The notes below the pieces were generated by a model. It saw only the letters and a program-made list of their open reading frames with translations, did no database searches and had not been told where the DNA came from. 64,000 bases of DNA, taken from the NCBI RefSeq assembly GCF_900696085.1, contig NZ_CAADFC020000013.1:289686-353685 (forward strand), written 5' to 3'. The stretch is from Bradyrhizobium ivorense. Lineage in GTDB: Bacteria; Pseudomonadota; Alphaproteobacteria; Rhizobiales; Xanthobacteraceae. Positions 45,956 through 54,539 of this stretch are shown here, piece by piece. The position numbers were made by a program, and so were the translations under genes. Within the stretch, counting starts at the first letter, position 1; each line of letters starts with the position of its first letter.

Positions 45956-48157
45956 ATGGCCGAGTTCTGTCCACGCAGCATTCACTTCAAGCTATTTGCA
46001 AAGCAAGGCATCGTCGTCGACATCACGGCGACCGAAAATGCAGGCAATATCGACTTCTCCGTTGAAGTGCTGGGCTCGCCGAGCAAGACGGCCGACCTTC
46101 GCGGTTTGTTTTTTCACTTTAACGAGCTCGATCTTCCCGGAATGCAGATCATCGACCACGACGGCGTCGTTACGGACGAGCAGATCAAAGCAAACGGCGT
46201 GAGCAACCTCGGAGGCGGCGTCAACATGAACGGCGCCGCGTCGCCGTTCGACGTCGGTATTGCTTTCGGCACGCCCGGCAAGGGGCATGATCTCATCACC
46301 GGCCCGGTGCACTTCACGCTCGATGCGACGCAGGACATTACGCTCGACGACATTGCGCATCTGCAATTCGGCGCGCGGCTGACCAGCGTCGGCGACAAGA
46401 TCACTGCGTTTGCGCCTGCCGCGCCCGACGCGCATGACGACAACCGCACCACGCATGAGGACACGGCGATCCAGCTGTTCGTGCTCGGCAATGATACCGA
46501 TGCGGACGGCACGAGCTCGCTGAAGATCACCGAAATCCATCAGGATCCCGGCGCCCACGGCACGGTGACGATCGCCGCCGACGGCAAGAGCCTGTTCTAC
46601 ACGCCGAACCACGATTTCGCCGGGCTCAATACCGATCCCAACAGTATCGACGATTCATTCGTCTACTGCGTCACCGACGCGAACGGCGGCGAGGACCACG
46701 CCACCGTCAACATGCACATCATTCCGGTCGCCGACCAGCCGCAGATCAGCTTCGAGGTGCTGGCGCCGCAGGACGGCGACCCCGTCAACGAGATCCGGCT
46801 TCATGTCACCGCCACGACCGCCGACATCGACGGCTCCGAGTTGCTCAGCAGTCTCGTCTTCGGCACCTTGCCGGCCGGCGTGACCATCAACGCCGGAGCC
46901 ATCACCCACGCGCTGGTCGACGGCGTGCGCGATTCGGCCTCCGAGGACGTTCAGCTGTTCCTGCCGACCGATCACTCGAGCAATTTCGATTTCGCGGTGA
47001 CGGCGACGGCCGACGAGAACGGCAACGGCGATCCCGACACGGCCTCGGTCTCGGCGTCGCAGCATATTCAGCTGGATGTCGCGCATAATGCGACGCAGGA
47101 GACATTCAACGCGATCAACCAGAGCATCTGGGACCCCAGCCTTCCGGGCGGCATCGACGACAGCCGCTTCCTCGGCATCGACGTCTCCGGCGATCCGGGC
47201 ATCGACCTCGATCCGCTGGGCTCGGCCGGCGGTCATTACGAGCTGAGAGTCGGCTTCCAGTCGACCCTGCACGCCACGCTGGGCGATATCGACGCAACGC
47301 TGCCCTACGACATCACGATCGACACCGCCTACAACAGAACGACCGACTCGCTGCTGATTACGCCCAACGACGCCCTGGCGGCGGGCGGGACGTTCAACAC
47401 GACCGGTCCCGGCGGCTCGTACAGCCTCGACTTCATCTTCCATGCATTGTTGTCGGCGCATGTCGATGTGCTCGGCCTGATCGGGGGCAGTGCGACCGTC
47501 GGGCCGCTGGATCTCGGCTTCAACATCTTCGGCATCGACAGCGCGACCTTCAGCGACACCATCGATATCCCGCCGCTCAACCCGGTGGCGACGCTCACGC
47601 TGCAGTGGCCGCAGGTGGATACGGTCGGGTCCCAGAACGGGCCGAACAGCCTGCACTCGGACGGGGCCAGCGCCGACATCGTCAACCTCAATGTCGACAT
47701 GGTCGCGCTGGCGCTGGCTGCGCTTGGCATCAGCCCGAACCCGCTCGACCTCGGGTTCGTCGACCTGCTCAGCCTGACGGTCGACGGCGGCGTCAACATG
47801 ACCCAGCACTTCGATCTCACCTCGCTCGGTCTCGACGCCTCGCTGAAGCTGGAAGACAACACCATCATTCCGGTGACGTTCGGCACGCCGCTGGACGTCA
47901 TCCACAACGCCTCGAGCCATGACACCAATCATGACGGATTGATCGGCATGGACTTGCTGCTGACGCCGAACGCTCAACTGACCAACAACACGGGAATTGG
48001 ATTCAATGTCGGCGCGTCGCTCGATCTGCTGAAATTCCCGGACCCGGTGGGAACGCTGGTCAGCCTCGGCGGCGATTTCCCCGTCGGGGAAATTCCGATC
48101 TATACCAACACGTTCGGACTGGACTTCAACTCGCAGGACTATCTGTTCTCCGCGTAG
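45956..48157 (+). CDS. Large secreted-type protein with bacterial cadherin-like domain
   Basis: The 733-aa product starts MAEFCPRSIHFKLFAKQGIV after ggaggatttt. It has no signal peptide. Residues about 1-165 form a beta-rich domain of unknown type. Residues about 168-265 are a cadherin-like/Big-type unit (VLGNDTDADGTSSLKITEIH, then LFYTPNHDFAGL). The rest is beta-rich, Asp/Gly-rich and poor in Lys and Cys, with repeated LDLGF-like motifs. It ends GLDFNSQDYLFSA. Lack of an N-terminal signal, acidic composition and an aromatic C-terminus fit a type I-secreted or surface protein. No ABC exporter is nearby. Function unknown; adhesion is a guess. Confidence 0.75.
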   Translation: MAEFCPRSIHFKLFAKQGIVVDITATENAGNIDFSVEVLGSPSKTADLRGLFFHFNELDLPGMQIIDHDGVVTDEQIKANGVSNLGGGVNMNGAASPFDVGIAFGTPGKGHDLITGPVHFTLDATQDITLDDIAHLQFGARLTSVGDKITAFAPAAPDAHDDNRTTHEDTAIQLFVLGNDTDADGTSSLKITEIHQDPGAHGTVTIAADGKSLFYTPNHDFAGLNTDPNSIDDSFVYCVTDANGGEDHATVNMHIIPVADQPQISFEVLAPQDGDPVNEIRLHVTATTADIDGSELLSSLVFGTLPAGVTINAGAITHALVDGVRDSASEDVQLFLPTDHSSNFDFAVTATADENGNGDPDTASVSASQHIQLDVAHNATQETFNAINQSIWDPSLPGGIDDSRFLGIDVSGDPGIDLDPLGSAGGHYELRVGFQSTLHATLGDIDATLPYDITIDTAYNRTTDSLLITPNDALAAGGTFNTTGPGGSYSLDFIFHALLSAHVDVLGLIGGSATVGPLDLGFNIFGIDSATFSDTIDIPPLNPVATLTLQWPQVDTVGSQNGPNSLHSDGASADIVNLNVDMVALALAALGISPNPLDLGFVDLLSLTVDGGVNMTQHFDLTSLGLDASLKLEDNTIIPVTFGTPLDVIHNASSHDTNHDGLIGMDLLLTPNAQLTNNTGIGFNVGASLDLLKFPDPVGTLVSLGGDFPVGEIPIYTNTFGLDFNSQDYLFSA

Positions 48158-48169
48158 CCGTTGCCTAGT

Positions 48170-48200
48170 GCGGCTGTCACCCGACCGGGGCGACAGCCGC
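48170..48200. terminator. Hairpin between convergent genes
   Basis: Stem GCGGCTGTC / GACAGCCGC with a 13-nt loop lies between the stop codons of the cadherin-like gene and the phosphotransferase gene. No U-run. Likely a shared terminator. Confidence 0.55.
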
Positions 48201-48212
48201 GCGCATCGAGAT

Positions 48213-49025
48213 TCAATCCTGCGGATCGAGCGCCGCCTCGATCCGCGGGATCAGTTTGTCGCGCAGGGCGGGCATTGCGTCGCTGAACAGGACAAAGGCG
48301 CGGGCAATCGGCAGATAGGGCTCGATCGCCGCCGCCAGCGCCGCTTCGGACATGCCGGTCAGCCGCGCGTACTCGGACTGCGCGGCGGCATTGACGGCGC
48401 GCGGCCGCGCCGGATTGTCGACGACTTCAGGCGCGACCTCGGACAGCGACACGTGGCATCTGGCAAGCTCGAAGGCGGCGGGTGCGCGGACCACGCTGCC
48501 CCAGTCGATGAGCCTCGGACCATCCGCCGTCATGATCACGTTGCCGGGGTGGACGTCGGAATGGCACAGTCCGTCGCCCGGCCGCAGCCGGTCGATCAGG
48601 GCAAGAATGCCCGCGGCGATGCGTTGTGGAACGGCGTCGTCGGAGAGCCGCAACATGCCGTCCATCAGGTCGCGCAGCGACAGGATGTCCGGCGGCGGGG
48701 GCGTGTCGTGCACGGCCCGGCAGAGCGAGGCGAGGATCGCGCCCGCTTGCCCGAGGCTGATCGCGCCGCTGCGGGTTTGCTGCAGCAAAGTGGGGCCGTC
48801 GAGGCGGGTGAGCACGATGCCGAAACGCCCCTCCACAGTCACCTCGCCAAGCACCTCCGGTGCCGCACAGCCGGCGGCGAAGGCGGCGCGGGTCATCCGC
48901 GCCTCCCATCGGCACGACTGCTTCGATACCCCGGTCTTGAGCAGTTTGACGACCTGAGCGGGCGCCCAGGCGTGGATGTCCGCAAAGGCGCCTTCGCCGA
49001 GCTTCTCCCCCAGGGACCCCCGCAT
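48213..49025 (-). CDS. APH/choline-kinase-fold phosphotransferase
   Basis: The 270-aa protein has a small-molecule kinase fold. The N-lobe has GEGAFADIHAW (P-loop-like) and QVVKLLK (catalytic Lys). The C-lobe has the Brenner motif CHSDVHPGNVIM (Asp near 154) and LIDWGSV (metal-binding Asp near 170). It is cytoplasmic and probably phosphorylates a small hydroxyl compound. Aminoglycoside resistance is not implied. It is divergent from the acetyltransferase-like gene at 49172. Confidence 0.85.
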   Translation of the reverse strand: MRGSLGEKLGEGAFADIHAWAPAQVVKLLKTGVSKQSCRWEARMTRAAFAAGCAAPEVLGEVTVEGRFGIVLTRLDGPTLLQQTRSGAISLGQAGAILASLCRAVHDTPPPPDILSLRDLMDGMLRLSDDAVPQRIAAGILALIDRLRPGDGLCHSDVHPGNVIMTADGPRLIDWGSVVRAPAAFELARCHVSLSEVAPEVVDNPARPRAVNAAAQSEYARLTGMSEAALAAAIEPYLPIARAFVLFSDAMPALRDKLIPRIEAALDPQD

Positions 49026-49171
49026 CGTCCGTCCTCCCGCCCCGAACAGCTAACGTCGGCGCACGCCGCCTAAAAAGTTCCCTTGTTGCGAGGATGGCAC
49101 AGAGTCCCCCGGCCAAATCAACTACATTCGAGCCGGACTTGGAAAGTTAAGCATCGCAGTGGGGGCAATGC

Positions 49172-50374
49172 GTGACTTCAGACGTCGTCAGCCTGACTGA
49201 CACTCCAAGTGCAGCCGACGCGGCCGCCGCTCCTGCGCGGTTTTGCGTGAAGATCATGACGCGCGGCGACATCGCCGGTTGCCCCGCCTGGGCGGCCAGC
49301 TTCGCCGACCTGCGCAAGGATCGCCGCTACTACGAAATTCTCGAGGATACGCTCGGCGACGGCGTCGAGTACCGGTACTTCGCGATCGTCGACCGCGCCG
49401 GCTGCATCCAGGCCGTGCAGCCGTTTTTCCTGCTCGACCAGGACATTCTCGAGGGACTTGGCGAGACTTGGCAGCCGTGGCTTGCGCGCATCCGGCGCGT
49501 CGCGCCGCGGTTCTTCAAGACCCGCACCCTGATGGTTGGATGCTTCGCCGGCGAGGGACACCTCGCCGGATCGGACGCGGTGCCGTCAGGCGAGATGGCG
49601 AAAATTCTTTGCCGCGAGATCGTCGATCTCGCAAGGTCGTGCCGCGCGCAGCTGATCGTCCTCAAGGAATTCCCGGCGCGCTACCGCCCGGTGCTGGATT
49701 GCTTCGTGCGGCGCGGCTTTGCCCGCGCGCCGAGCATGCCGATGACGGCACTCAACATCGAGCACGACGATTTCGACGCCTACATGCAGAATGCGCTGCC
49801 GCGATCGGCGAGGTGGCAGCTGCGCAAGAAGTTCAAGGCAACCGACGGCGAACGCCTTTCGCTTACCGTCACCGCTGACGCGAAGGACGCCGTCGACGAC
49901 ATCTATCCGCTCTATTTGCAGGTGTTCGACCGTTCGAAATTCCGCTTCGAGAAGCTGTCCGCCGATTATTTCCGCCGGCTTGGCAGCGACATGAAGGACA
50001 AGATCCAGTTCTTCATCTGGCGCCGCGGCGGCAAGGTGGTCGCCTTCAGCCTCTGCATGGTCGAAGGCGACAGCCTGTTCTGGGAATATGTCGGGCTGGA
50101 CTATGCCGTCGCGCTCGACCTGCATCTCTACTACTACACCATTCGCGACATGATGAACTGGGCGATCGCCAACGGCTACAAGTGGCTGCGCAGCACCGGC
50201 CTCAGCTATGAGCCGAAATTCCGGATGCGGCACGATCTCGATCCGCTCGACCTCTATGTGCGGCTGCGCTCGCCGCTGCCGAACGCGATCTTCAGGCTGC
50301 TGCTGCCCTGGATCGTTCCGGCCCGCTACGACAAGACGCTGCGACGGTTCGCGAATTATCGCGATCTCTGGTAG
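49172..50374 (+). CDS. GNAT/BioF2-like (FemAB-fold) acyltransferase
   Basis: The 400-aa product starts at GTG 49172, preceded by gggggcaatgc. Residues about 190-370 match the Acetyltransf_6/BioF2-like pattern: LPRSARWQLRKKFKAT, then VFSLCMVEGDSLFWEYVGL-like text (AFSLCMVEGDSLFWEYVGL) and LYYYTIRDMMNWAIANGYKW. The N-terminal half is a second GNAT-like lobe. Such proteins transfer acyl or aminoacyl groups, often to surface polymers or lipids. No membrane segment. Substrate unknown. Confidence 0.8.
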   Translation: MTSDVVSLTDTPSAADAAAAPARFCVKIMTRGDIAGCPAWAASFADLRKDRRYYEILEDTLGDGVEYRYFAIVDRAGCIQAVQPFFLLDQDILEGLGETWQPWLARIRRVAPRFFKTRTLMVGCFAGEGHLAGSDAVPSGEMAKILCREIVDLARSCRAQLIVLKEFPARYRPVLDCFVRRGFARAPSMPMTALNIEHDDFDAYMQNALPRSARWQLRKKFKATDGERLSLTVTADAKDAVDDIYPLYLQVFDRSKFRFEKLSADYFRRLGSDMKDKIQFFIWRRGGKVVAFSLCMVEGDSLFWEYVGLDYAVALDLHLYYYTIRDMMNWAIANGYKWLRSTGLSYEPKFRMRHDLDPLDLYVRLRSPLPNAIFRLLLPWIVPARYDKTLRRFANYRDLW

Positions 50375-50435
50375 CGGGTGTGCGCGGCGAGGGGCGGTTC
50401 GCCGCAAACATGATCTGAAGCGCCTTGTCCTCCAA

Positions 50436-50468
50436 AACAAAATGGCCGCGGTTTCCCGCGGCCATTTG
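50436..50468 (-). terminator. Intrinsic terminator after frc
   Basis: Perfect 12-bp stem aaatggccgcgg / ccgcggccattt with a tttc loop; on the minus strand TTTTGTTTT follows. It is 22 bp past the frc stop and also lies between convergent genes. Confidence 0.9.
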
Positions 50469-50489
50469 CGTCTTGTCTGAGTTCGGCTG

Positions 50490-51767
50490 TTACTCGGCGG
50501 CCTGCTTCCGCGGCGGGTCGAGCGCGCCGGAGTCGTGGATCTCGGCGACCTGGTGGTCGGAGAAGCCGAGCACCTGGCGCAGGATCTCGTCGGTGTGCTC
50601 GCCGAGCAGCGGCGAGCGGGTGACCTCGCTCGGCGAGTCCGACAGCTTGATCGGGTTGCCGACCGAGATGTACTTGCCGCGGGTCGGGTGATCGACCTCG
50701 ACCACGGTGCCGGTGGCGCGCAGCGACTGGTCCTCGGCGATCTCCTTCATCGACAGGATCGGGCCGCAGGGGATGTCGTCCTTGTTGAGGATCTCCATCG
50801 CCTCGAACTTGGTCTTCGTCATCGTCCACTGTTCGATGCGGGCAAAGATCTCGTTGAGGCGCGGCAGGCGGGCCGGCGGCTTGGCGTAGTTCGGATCGGT
50901 CTTCCAGGTCGGCTCGCCGATCACGTCGCAGATCTTCTCCCAAACCTGCGCCTGGGTGATGAAGTAGATGTAGGCGTTCGGGTCGGTCTCCCAGCCCTTG
51001 CACTTCAGGATGCGGCCGGGCTGGCCGCCGCCGGAATCGTTGCCGGCGCGCGGCACGGCGTCGCCGAACGGGATGCCTTCGCCGAACTGGCTGTATTCCT
51101 TGAGCGGACCGTGGGCGAGGCGCTGCTGGTCGCGCAGCTTGACGCGGGCGAGGTTGAGCACGCCGTCCTGCATCGCGGCGGTGACCTTCTGGCCCTTGCC
51201 GGTACTGGTGCGCTGGTGGAGCGCGGCCAAGATACCGATCGCGAGATGCAGGCCGGTGCCAGTGTCGCCGATCTGGGCGCCGGTGACGAGCGGCAGACCG
51301 TCGCGGAAGCCGGTGGTGGAGGCGGCGCCGCCGGTACACTGAGCGACGTTCTCGTAAACCTTGCAATCCTCATACGGGCCGGGGCCGAAACCCTTGATCG
51401 AGGCGACGATCATCTTCGGGTTGAGGCTGTGGATCTTCTCCCAGGGGAAGCCCATGCGGTCGAGTACGCCGGGGCCGAAATTCTCGACCAGCACGTCGCA
51501 GTTCTTGATCAGCGCGGTCAGCACCTCCTTGCCCTTCGGGTTCTTGGTGTCGAGCGTGATCGAGCGCTTGTTGTGGTTCAGCATGGTGAAATACAGGCTG
51601 TCCACGTTCGGGATGTCCTGCAGCTGGCCGCGCGTGATGTCGCCGACGCCGGGACGCTCGACCTTGATCACGTCGGCGCCGAACCAGGCCAGCAATTGCG
51701 TGCACGTCGGCCCCGACTGGACGTGGGTGAAATCGAGAATGCGAACGCCCTTGAGCGCCTTGGTCAT
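50490..51767 (-). CDS. frc: Formyl-CoA:oxalate CoA-transferase Frc
   Basis: Frc moves CoA from formyl-CoA to oxalate, giving oxalyl-CoA and formate. It is a cytoplasmic class III CoA-transferase of interlocked dimers. The 425-aa length matches the Oxalobacter enzyme. It starts MTKALKGVRILDFTHVQSGP. The catalytic aspartate is Asp168 in GAQIGDTGTGLHLAIG (Asp169 in Oxalobacter), followed by a glycine loop equivalent near GNDSGGGQPG. DIPNVDSLYFTMLNHNKRS is typical of Frc rather than generic CaiB proteins. It is the last gene of gntR-oxc-frc, 67 bp after oxc. Confidence 0.96.
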   Translation of the reverse strand: MTKALKGVRILDFTHVQSGPTCTQLLAWFGADVIKVERPGVGDITRGQLQDIPNVDSLYFTMLNHNKRSITLDTKNPKGKEVLTALIKNCDVLVENFGPGVLDRMGFPWEKIHSLNPKMIVASIKGFGPGPYEDCKVYENVAQCTGGAASTTGFRDGLPLVTGAQIGDTGTGLHLAIGILAALHQRTSTGKGQKVTAAMQDGVLNLARVKLRDQQRLAHGPLKEYSQFGEGIPFGDAVPRAGNDSGGGQPGRILKCKGWETDPNAYIYFITQAQVWEKICDVIGEPTWKTDPNYAKPPARLPRLNEIFARIEQWTMTKTKFEAMEILNKDDIPCGPILSMKEIAEDQSLRATGTVVEVDHPTRGKYISVGNPIKLSDSPSEVTRSPLLGEHTDEILRQVLGFSDHQVAEIHDSGALDPPRKQAAE

Positions 51768-51834
51768 ATCGTTTGCTCCGTACTCTGTCTGTCTGCCCCT
51801 GCACCCGCAGGGAGTGTTTGGGTTTAAGGGGGAC

Positions 51835-53571
51835 TTACTTCTTCTTAAGAACGCTCTGCGGATTGAGGTTGCCGATGCGGCCGCTCTCCGAGCCCGCCGC
51901 CGGATCGATCACGGCGTTGATCAGGGTCGGCTTGCCGGAATCCAGCGCGGCGTTGACCGCGCGCTTGAGCTCGTCGGGCGAGGTGGCGTTGATGCCGACG
52001 CCGCCGAACGCCTCCATCATCTTGTCGTAGCGCGAGCCCTTGACGAACACCGTGGTCGCCGGATCCTCGCTGACATTGTTGACGTCGGTGCCGCGATAGA
52101 TGCCGTCATTGTTGAAGATCACGACGCAGACCGGCAGCTTGTAGCGGCAGATGGTCTCGACCTCCATGCCTGAGAAACCGAAGGCGCTGTCGCCTTCGAC
52201 CGCGAGCACCGGGTGGCCGGTCTCGATCGCGGCGGCGATCGAATAGCCCATGCCGATGCCCATCACGCCCCAGGTGCCGACGTCGAGCCGCTTGCGCGGC
52301 TTGTGCATGTCGACGACGCCGCGGGCGAGGTCGAGCGTGTTGGCGCCTTCGTTGACGAAGATGGTCTCGGGACGCTCCGCGACGATGGCGCGCAGCGCGC
52401 CGAGCGCACCGTGATAATCCATCGGCGAGGCGTTGCTCATCAGCTTCGGAGCCATCTTGGCGACGTTGTCGTCACGCTTCTTGCTGACGGTTGCGAGCCA
52501 GTCGCTCGGCGCTGCGGTCCAGTTCGCGCCCATGGCGTCGAGCAGGGCGGTGACGCAGGAGCCGATATCGCCGACCACGGGGGCCACGATCTCGACGTTG
52601 GAATCCATTTCCTTCGGCTCGATGTCGACCTGGATGAACTTCTTCGGAGCATCGCCCCAGGTCTTGCCCTTGCCGTGCGACAGCAGCCAGTTGAGGCGGG
52701 CGCCGATCAGCATCACGACGTCGGCGTCCTTCAGCACGGTCGAGCGCGCCGCGCCGGCACACTGCGGATGCAGGTCGGGCAACAGGCCCTTGGCCATGCT
52801 CATCGGCAGGAACGGCACGCCGCTCTTCTCGATGAAGGCCTTGATCTGCTGGTCGGCCTGCGCATAGGCCGCGCCCTTGCCGAGGATCACCAGCGGACGC
52901 TTGGCGCTCTTCAAAACCTCGAGCGCGCGCTTGACCGCCGACGGGGAGGGGATCTGCTCCGGCGCCGCGTCGATCACCTTGACCAGCGACTTCTGGCCGG
53001 CGTCGGCGTTCATCACCTGGCCGAACAATTTTGCCGGCAGGTCGAGATAAACGCCGCCCGGACGGCCGGACACCGCGGCGCGGATCGCGCGGGCGAGGCC
53101 GATGCCGATGTCCTGGGCGTGCAGCACGCGGAACGCCGCCTTGCACAGCGGTTTTGCAATTGCGAGCTGGTCCATTTCCTCATAGTCGCCCTGCTGCAGG
53201 TCGACGATCTCGCGCTCGGAGGAACCCGAGATCAGGATCATCGGGAAGCAGTTGGTGGTGGCATGGGCGAGGGCGGTGAGGCCGTTGAGGAATCCGGGCG
53301 CCGACACCGTGAGGCAGACGCCGGGCCGCTTGGTCAGGAAGCCGGCGATCGAGGCCGCGTAGCCGGCGTTCTGCTCGTGGCGGAACGACACCACGCGGAT
53401 GCCTTCCGCCTGGGCCATGCGGCCCAGGTCCGTGATCGGGATACCCGGCACGCCATAGATGGTGTTGATGCCGTTGAGCTTCAGCGCATCGATGACGAGG
53501 TGGAAGCCATCGGTGAGCTCCTGCTCGGTGCCCGGTGCCTCGGACTTGGTGGCGGTATTCAGCATCGGCAT
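51835..53571 (-). CDS. oxc: Oxalyl-CoA decarboxylase Oxc
   Basis: Oxc is a ThDP- and Mg-dependent cytoplasmic decarboxylase turning oxalyl-CoA into formyl-CoA and CO2. The 578-aa product has the three ThDP-enzyme domains: PYR (residues about 18-190, with Glu in RHEQNAGYAASIAGFLT), central (about 210-350, LVILGKGAAYAQAD), and PP with the ThDP motif GDSAFGFSGMEVETICRY followed by NNDGIYRGTD. ADP-binding is expected in this family. I chose ATG 53571 because ccaagggagacg precedes it; an ATG two codons later is possible. It follows gntR by 55 bp and precedes frc by 67 bp. Confidence 0.96.
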   Translation of the reverse strand: MPMLNTATKSEAPGTEQELTDGFHLVIDALKLNGINTIYGVPGIPITDLGRMAQAEGIRVVSFRHEQNAGYAASIAGFLTKRPGVCLTVSAPGFLNGLTALAHATTNCFPMILISGSSEREIVDLQQGDYEEMDQLAIAKPLCKAAFRVLHAQDIGIGLARAIRAAVSGRPGGVYLDLPAKLFGQVMNADAGQKSLVKVIDAAPEQIPSPSAVKRALEVLKSAKRPLVILGKGAAYAQADQQIKAFIEKSGVPFLPMSMAKGLLPDLHPQCAGAARSTVLKDADVVMLIGARLNWLLSHGKGKTWGDAPKKFIQVDIEPKEMDSNVEIVAPVVGDIGSCVTALLDAMGANWTAAPSDWLATVSKKRDDNVAKMAPKLMSNASPMDYHGALGALRAIVAERPETIFVNEGANTLDLARGVVDMHKPRKRLDVGTWGVMGIGMGYSIAAAIETGHPVLAVEGDSAFGFSGMEVETICRYKLPVCVVIFNNDGIYRGTDVNNVSEDPATTVFVKGSRYDKMMEAFGGVGINATSPDELKRAVNAALDSGKPTLINAVIDPAAGSESGRIGNLNPQSVLKKK

Positions 53572-53626
53572 CGTCTCCCTTGGACGTTCTTGTTCGGACG
53601 ATCTGTTGTCGTCTGAAACGAGTGGA

Positions 53627-54358
53627 CTAAGTGAATAATTCCTGGCCGTGCGCCTCGACATAAGCCGCAAGGCCAAGGGTGTGGTCGCGCGCGCGTTTTT
53701 CCGCGAGCTCGGTATCGCGTGCCTCCAGCGCCTCGATGATCCCGAGATGCTCGGGCAGCGAGGTCGCGGTGCGGTCCTTGCGCCCGATCGTGAGCTGGCG
53801 ATAGCCGCGCACGTGCAGGAGCAGGTCATTGGTGAGATCGACCAGCACAGGGGATTCCGACAGCGAGATCAGCGCCTGGTGGAAGGCGATGTTGGCCTTG
53901 GAATATTCCTCGATGTGATCCTGCGGCAGCCGGTCGTCGCCGAAATCCTTGAAGAAGTCGCGCAGCGCCGAGATGTCCTTCTTGCGCGCGGTGGTGGTGA
54001 TCAGCCGCGCCGCCATGCTCTCCAGCGCCGCCCAGGCGCGGATCATGTCGACGATCTCCGCCTTGGTGCGGCGGACCACGACGATGCCGCGGCGTGGCAC
54101 GGTCTTCACGAAGCCGTCCTGCTCGAGCATTGCGATCGCTTCGCGGATCGGCGTGCGGCTGACGCCGAGTCGCTCGGACAGCGCGCGCTCGTCGAGCATC
54201 ACCGGCTCCGGCGTCGCGTAGATGTCCATTTTCAGAATCGCTTCCTTCAAGGCCTCGTAGGCCTTGTTCTTGAAGCTCGTCTCGGGCGCGATCCGGACGA
54301 TGGCGATATCTGTGTCAGCCATGTTGGGCGACGCCTTGGTCTGCGTTGGTTCGGGCAC
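53627..54358 (-). CDS. GntR-family (FCD) regulator of the oxalate genes
   Basis: The 243-aa protein has an N-terminal winged HTH (about residues 30-95, ALSERLGVSRTPIREAIAMLEQDGFV and RRGIVVV) and a C-terminal FCD ligand/metal-binding domain (about 105-235). The FCD histidines lie in ANIAFHQALIS, SLPEHLGIIEAL and RARDHTLG. I prefer GTG 54358, with AGGAGGAGA 7-13 nt upstream, over ATG 54322, which has a weak site. It leads the operon gntR-oxc-frc. Operator E upstream implies autoregulation. FCD-type GntR proteins bind dyads of the kind found here at six places. Oxalate, oxalyl-CoA or formyl-CoA as effector is inference. Confidence 0.9.
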   Translation of the reverse strand: MPEPTQTKASPNMADTDIAIVRIAPETSFKNKAYEALKEAILKMDIYATPEPVMLDERALSERLGVSRTPIREAIAMLEQDGFVKTVPRRGIVVVRRTKAEIVDMIRAWAALESMAARLITTTARKKDISALRDFFKDFGDDRLPQDHIEEYSKANIAFHQALISLSESPVLVDLTNDLLLHVRGYRQLTIGRKDRTATSLPEHLGIIEALEARDTELAEKRARDHTLGLAAYVEAHGQELFT

Positions 54359-54416
54359 GACTCGTCTCCTCCTCGTTGGAGACGTCTTCTTAGCAGAAGA
54401 AATTACCTTAGATTTT

Positions 54417-54433
54417 TGGCATGCCAAATACCA
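54417..54433 (-). promoter_or_regulatory. GntR operator site E (gntR-oxc-frc promoter)
   Basis: TGGCAT-N5-ATACCA, 58 bp upstream of the GTG start. On the minus strand a consensus -35 TTGACA ends 3 nt before the dyad, so the bound regulator would block the operon's own promoter. Confidence 0.82.
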
Positions 54434-54497
54434 GAATGTCAAGACACCCATTTTTTCGGCATTTTTGGATGCTGATCGACCTTGACAATTGCTTCTC

Positions 54498-54514
54498 TGG
54501 CATACCAAATGCCA
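54498..54514 (+). promoter_or_regulatory. GntR operator site F (acyl-CoA synthetase promoter)
   Basis: Perfect dyad TGGCAT-N5-ATGCCA, 25 bp upstream of the synthetase ATG. TTGACA at 54482-54487 lies 10 nt before it (TTGCTT ends 3 nt before). Sites E and F are 81 bp apart centre to centre, in the divergent promoter region. Confidence 0.82.
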
Positions 54515-54539
54515 TAAAATCTGTCCCAGGAGGAAGCCA

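Noticed and set aside
48213..49025. Antibiotic (aminoglycoside) resistance gene
   Set aside because: The fold is APH-like, but the protein belongs to the broad small-molecule kinase group. Nothing in the sequence or neighbourhood indicates drug resistance.
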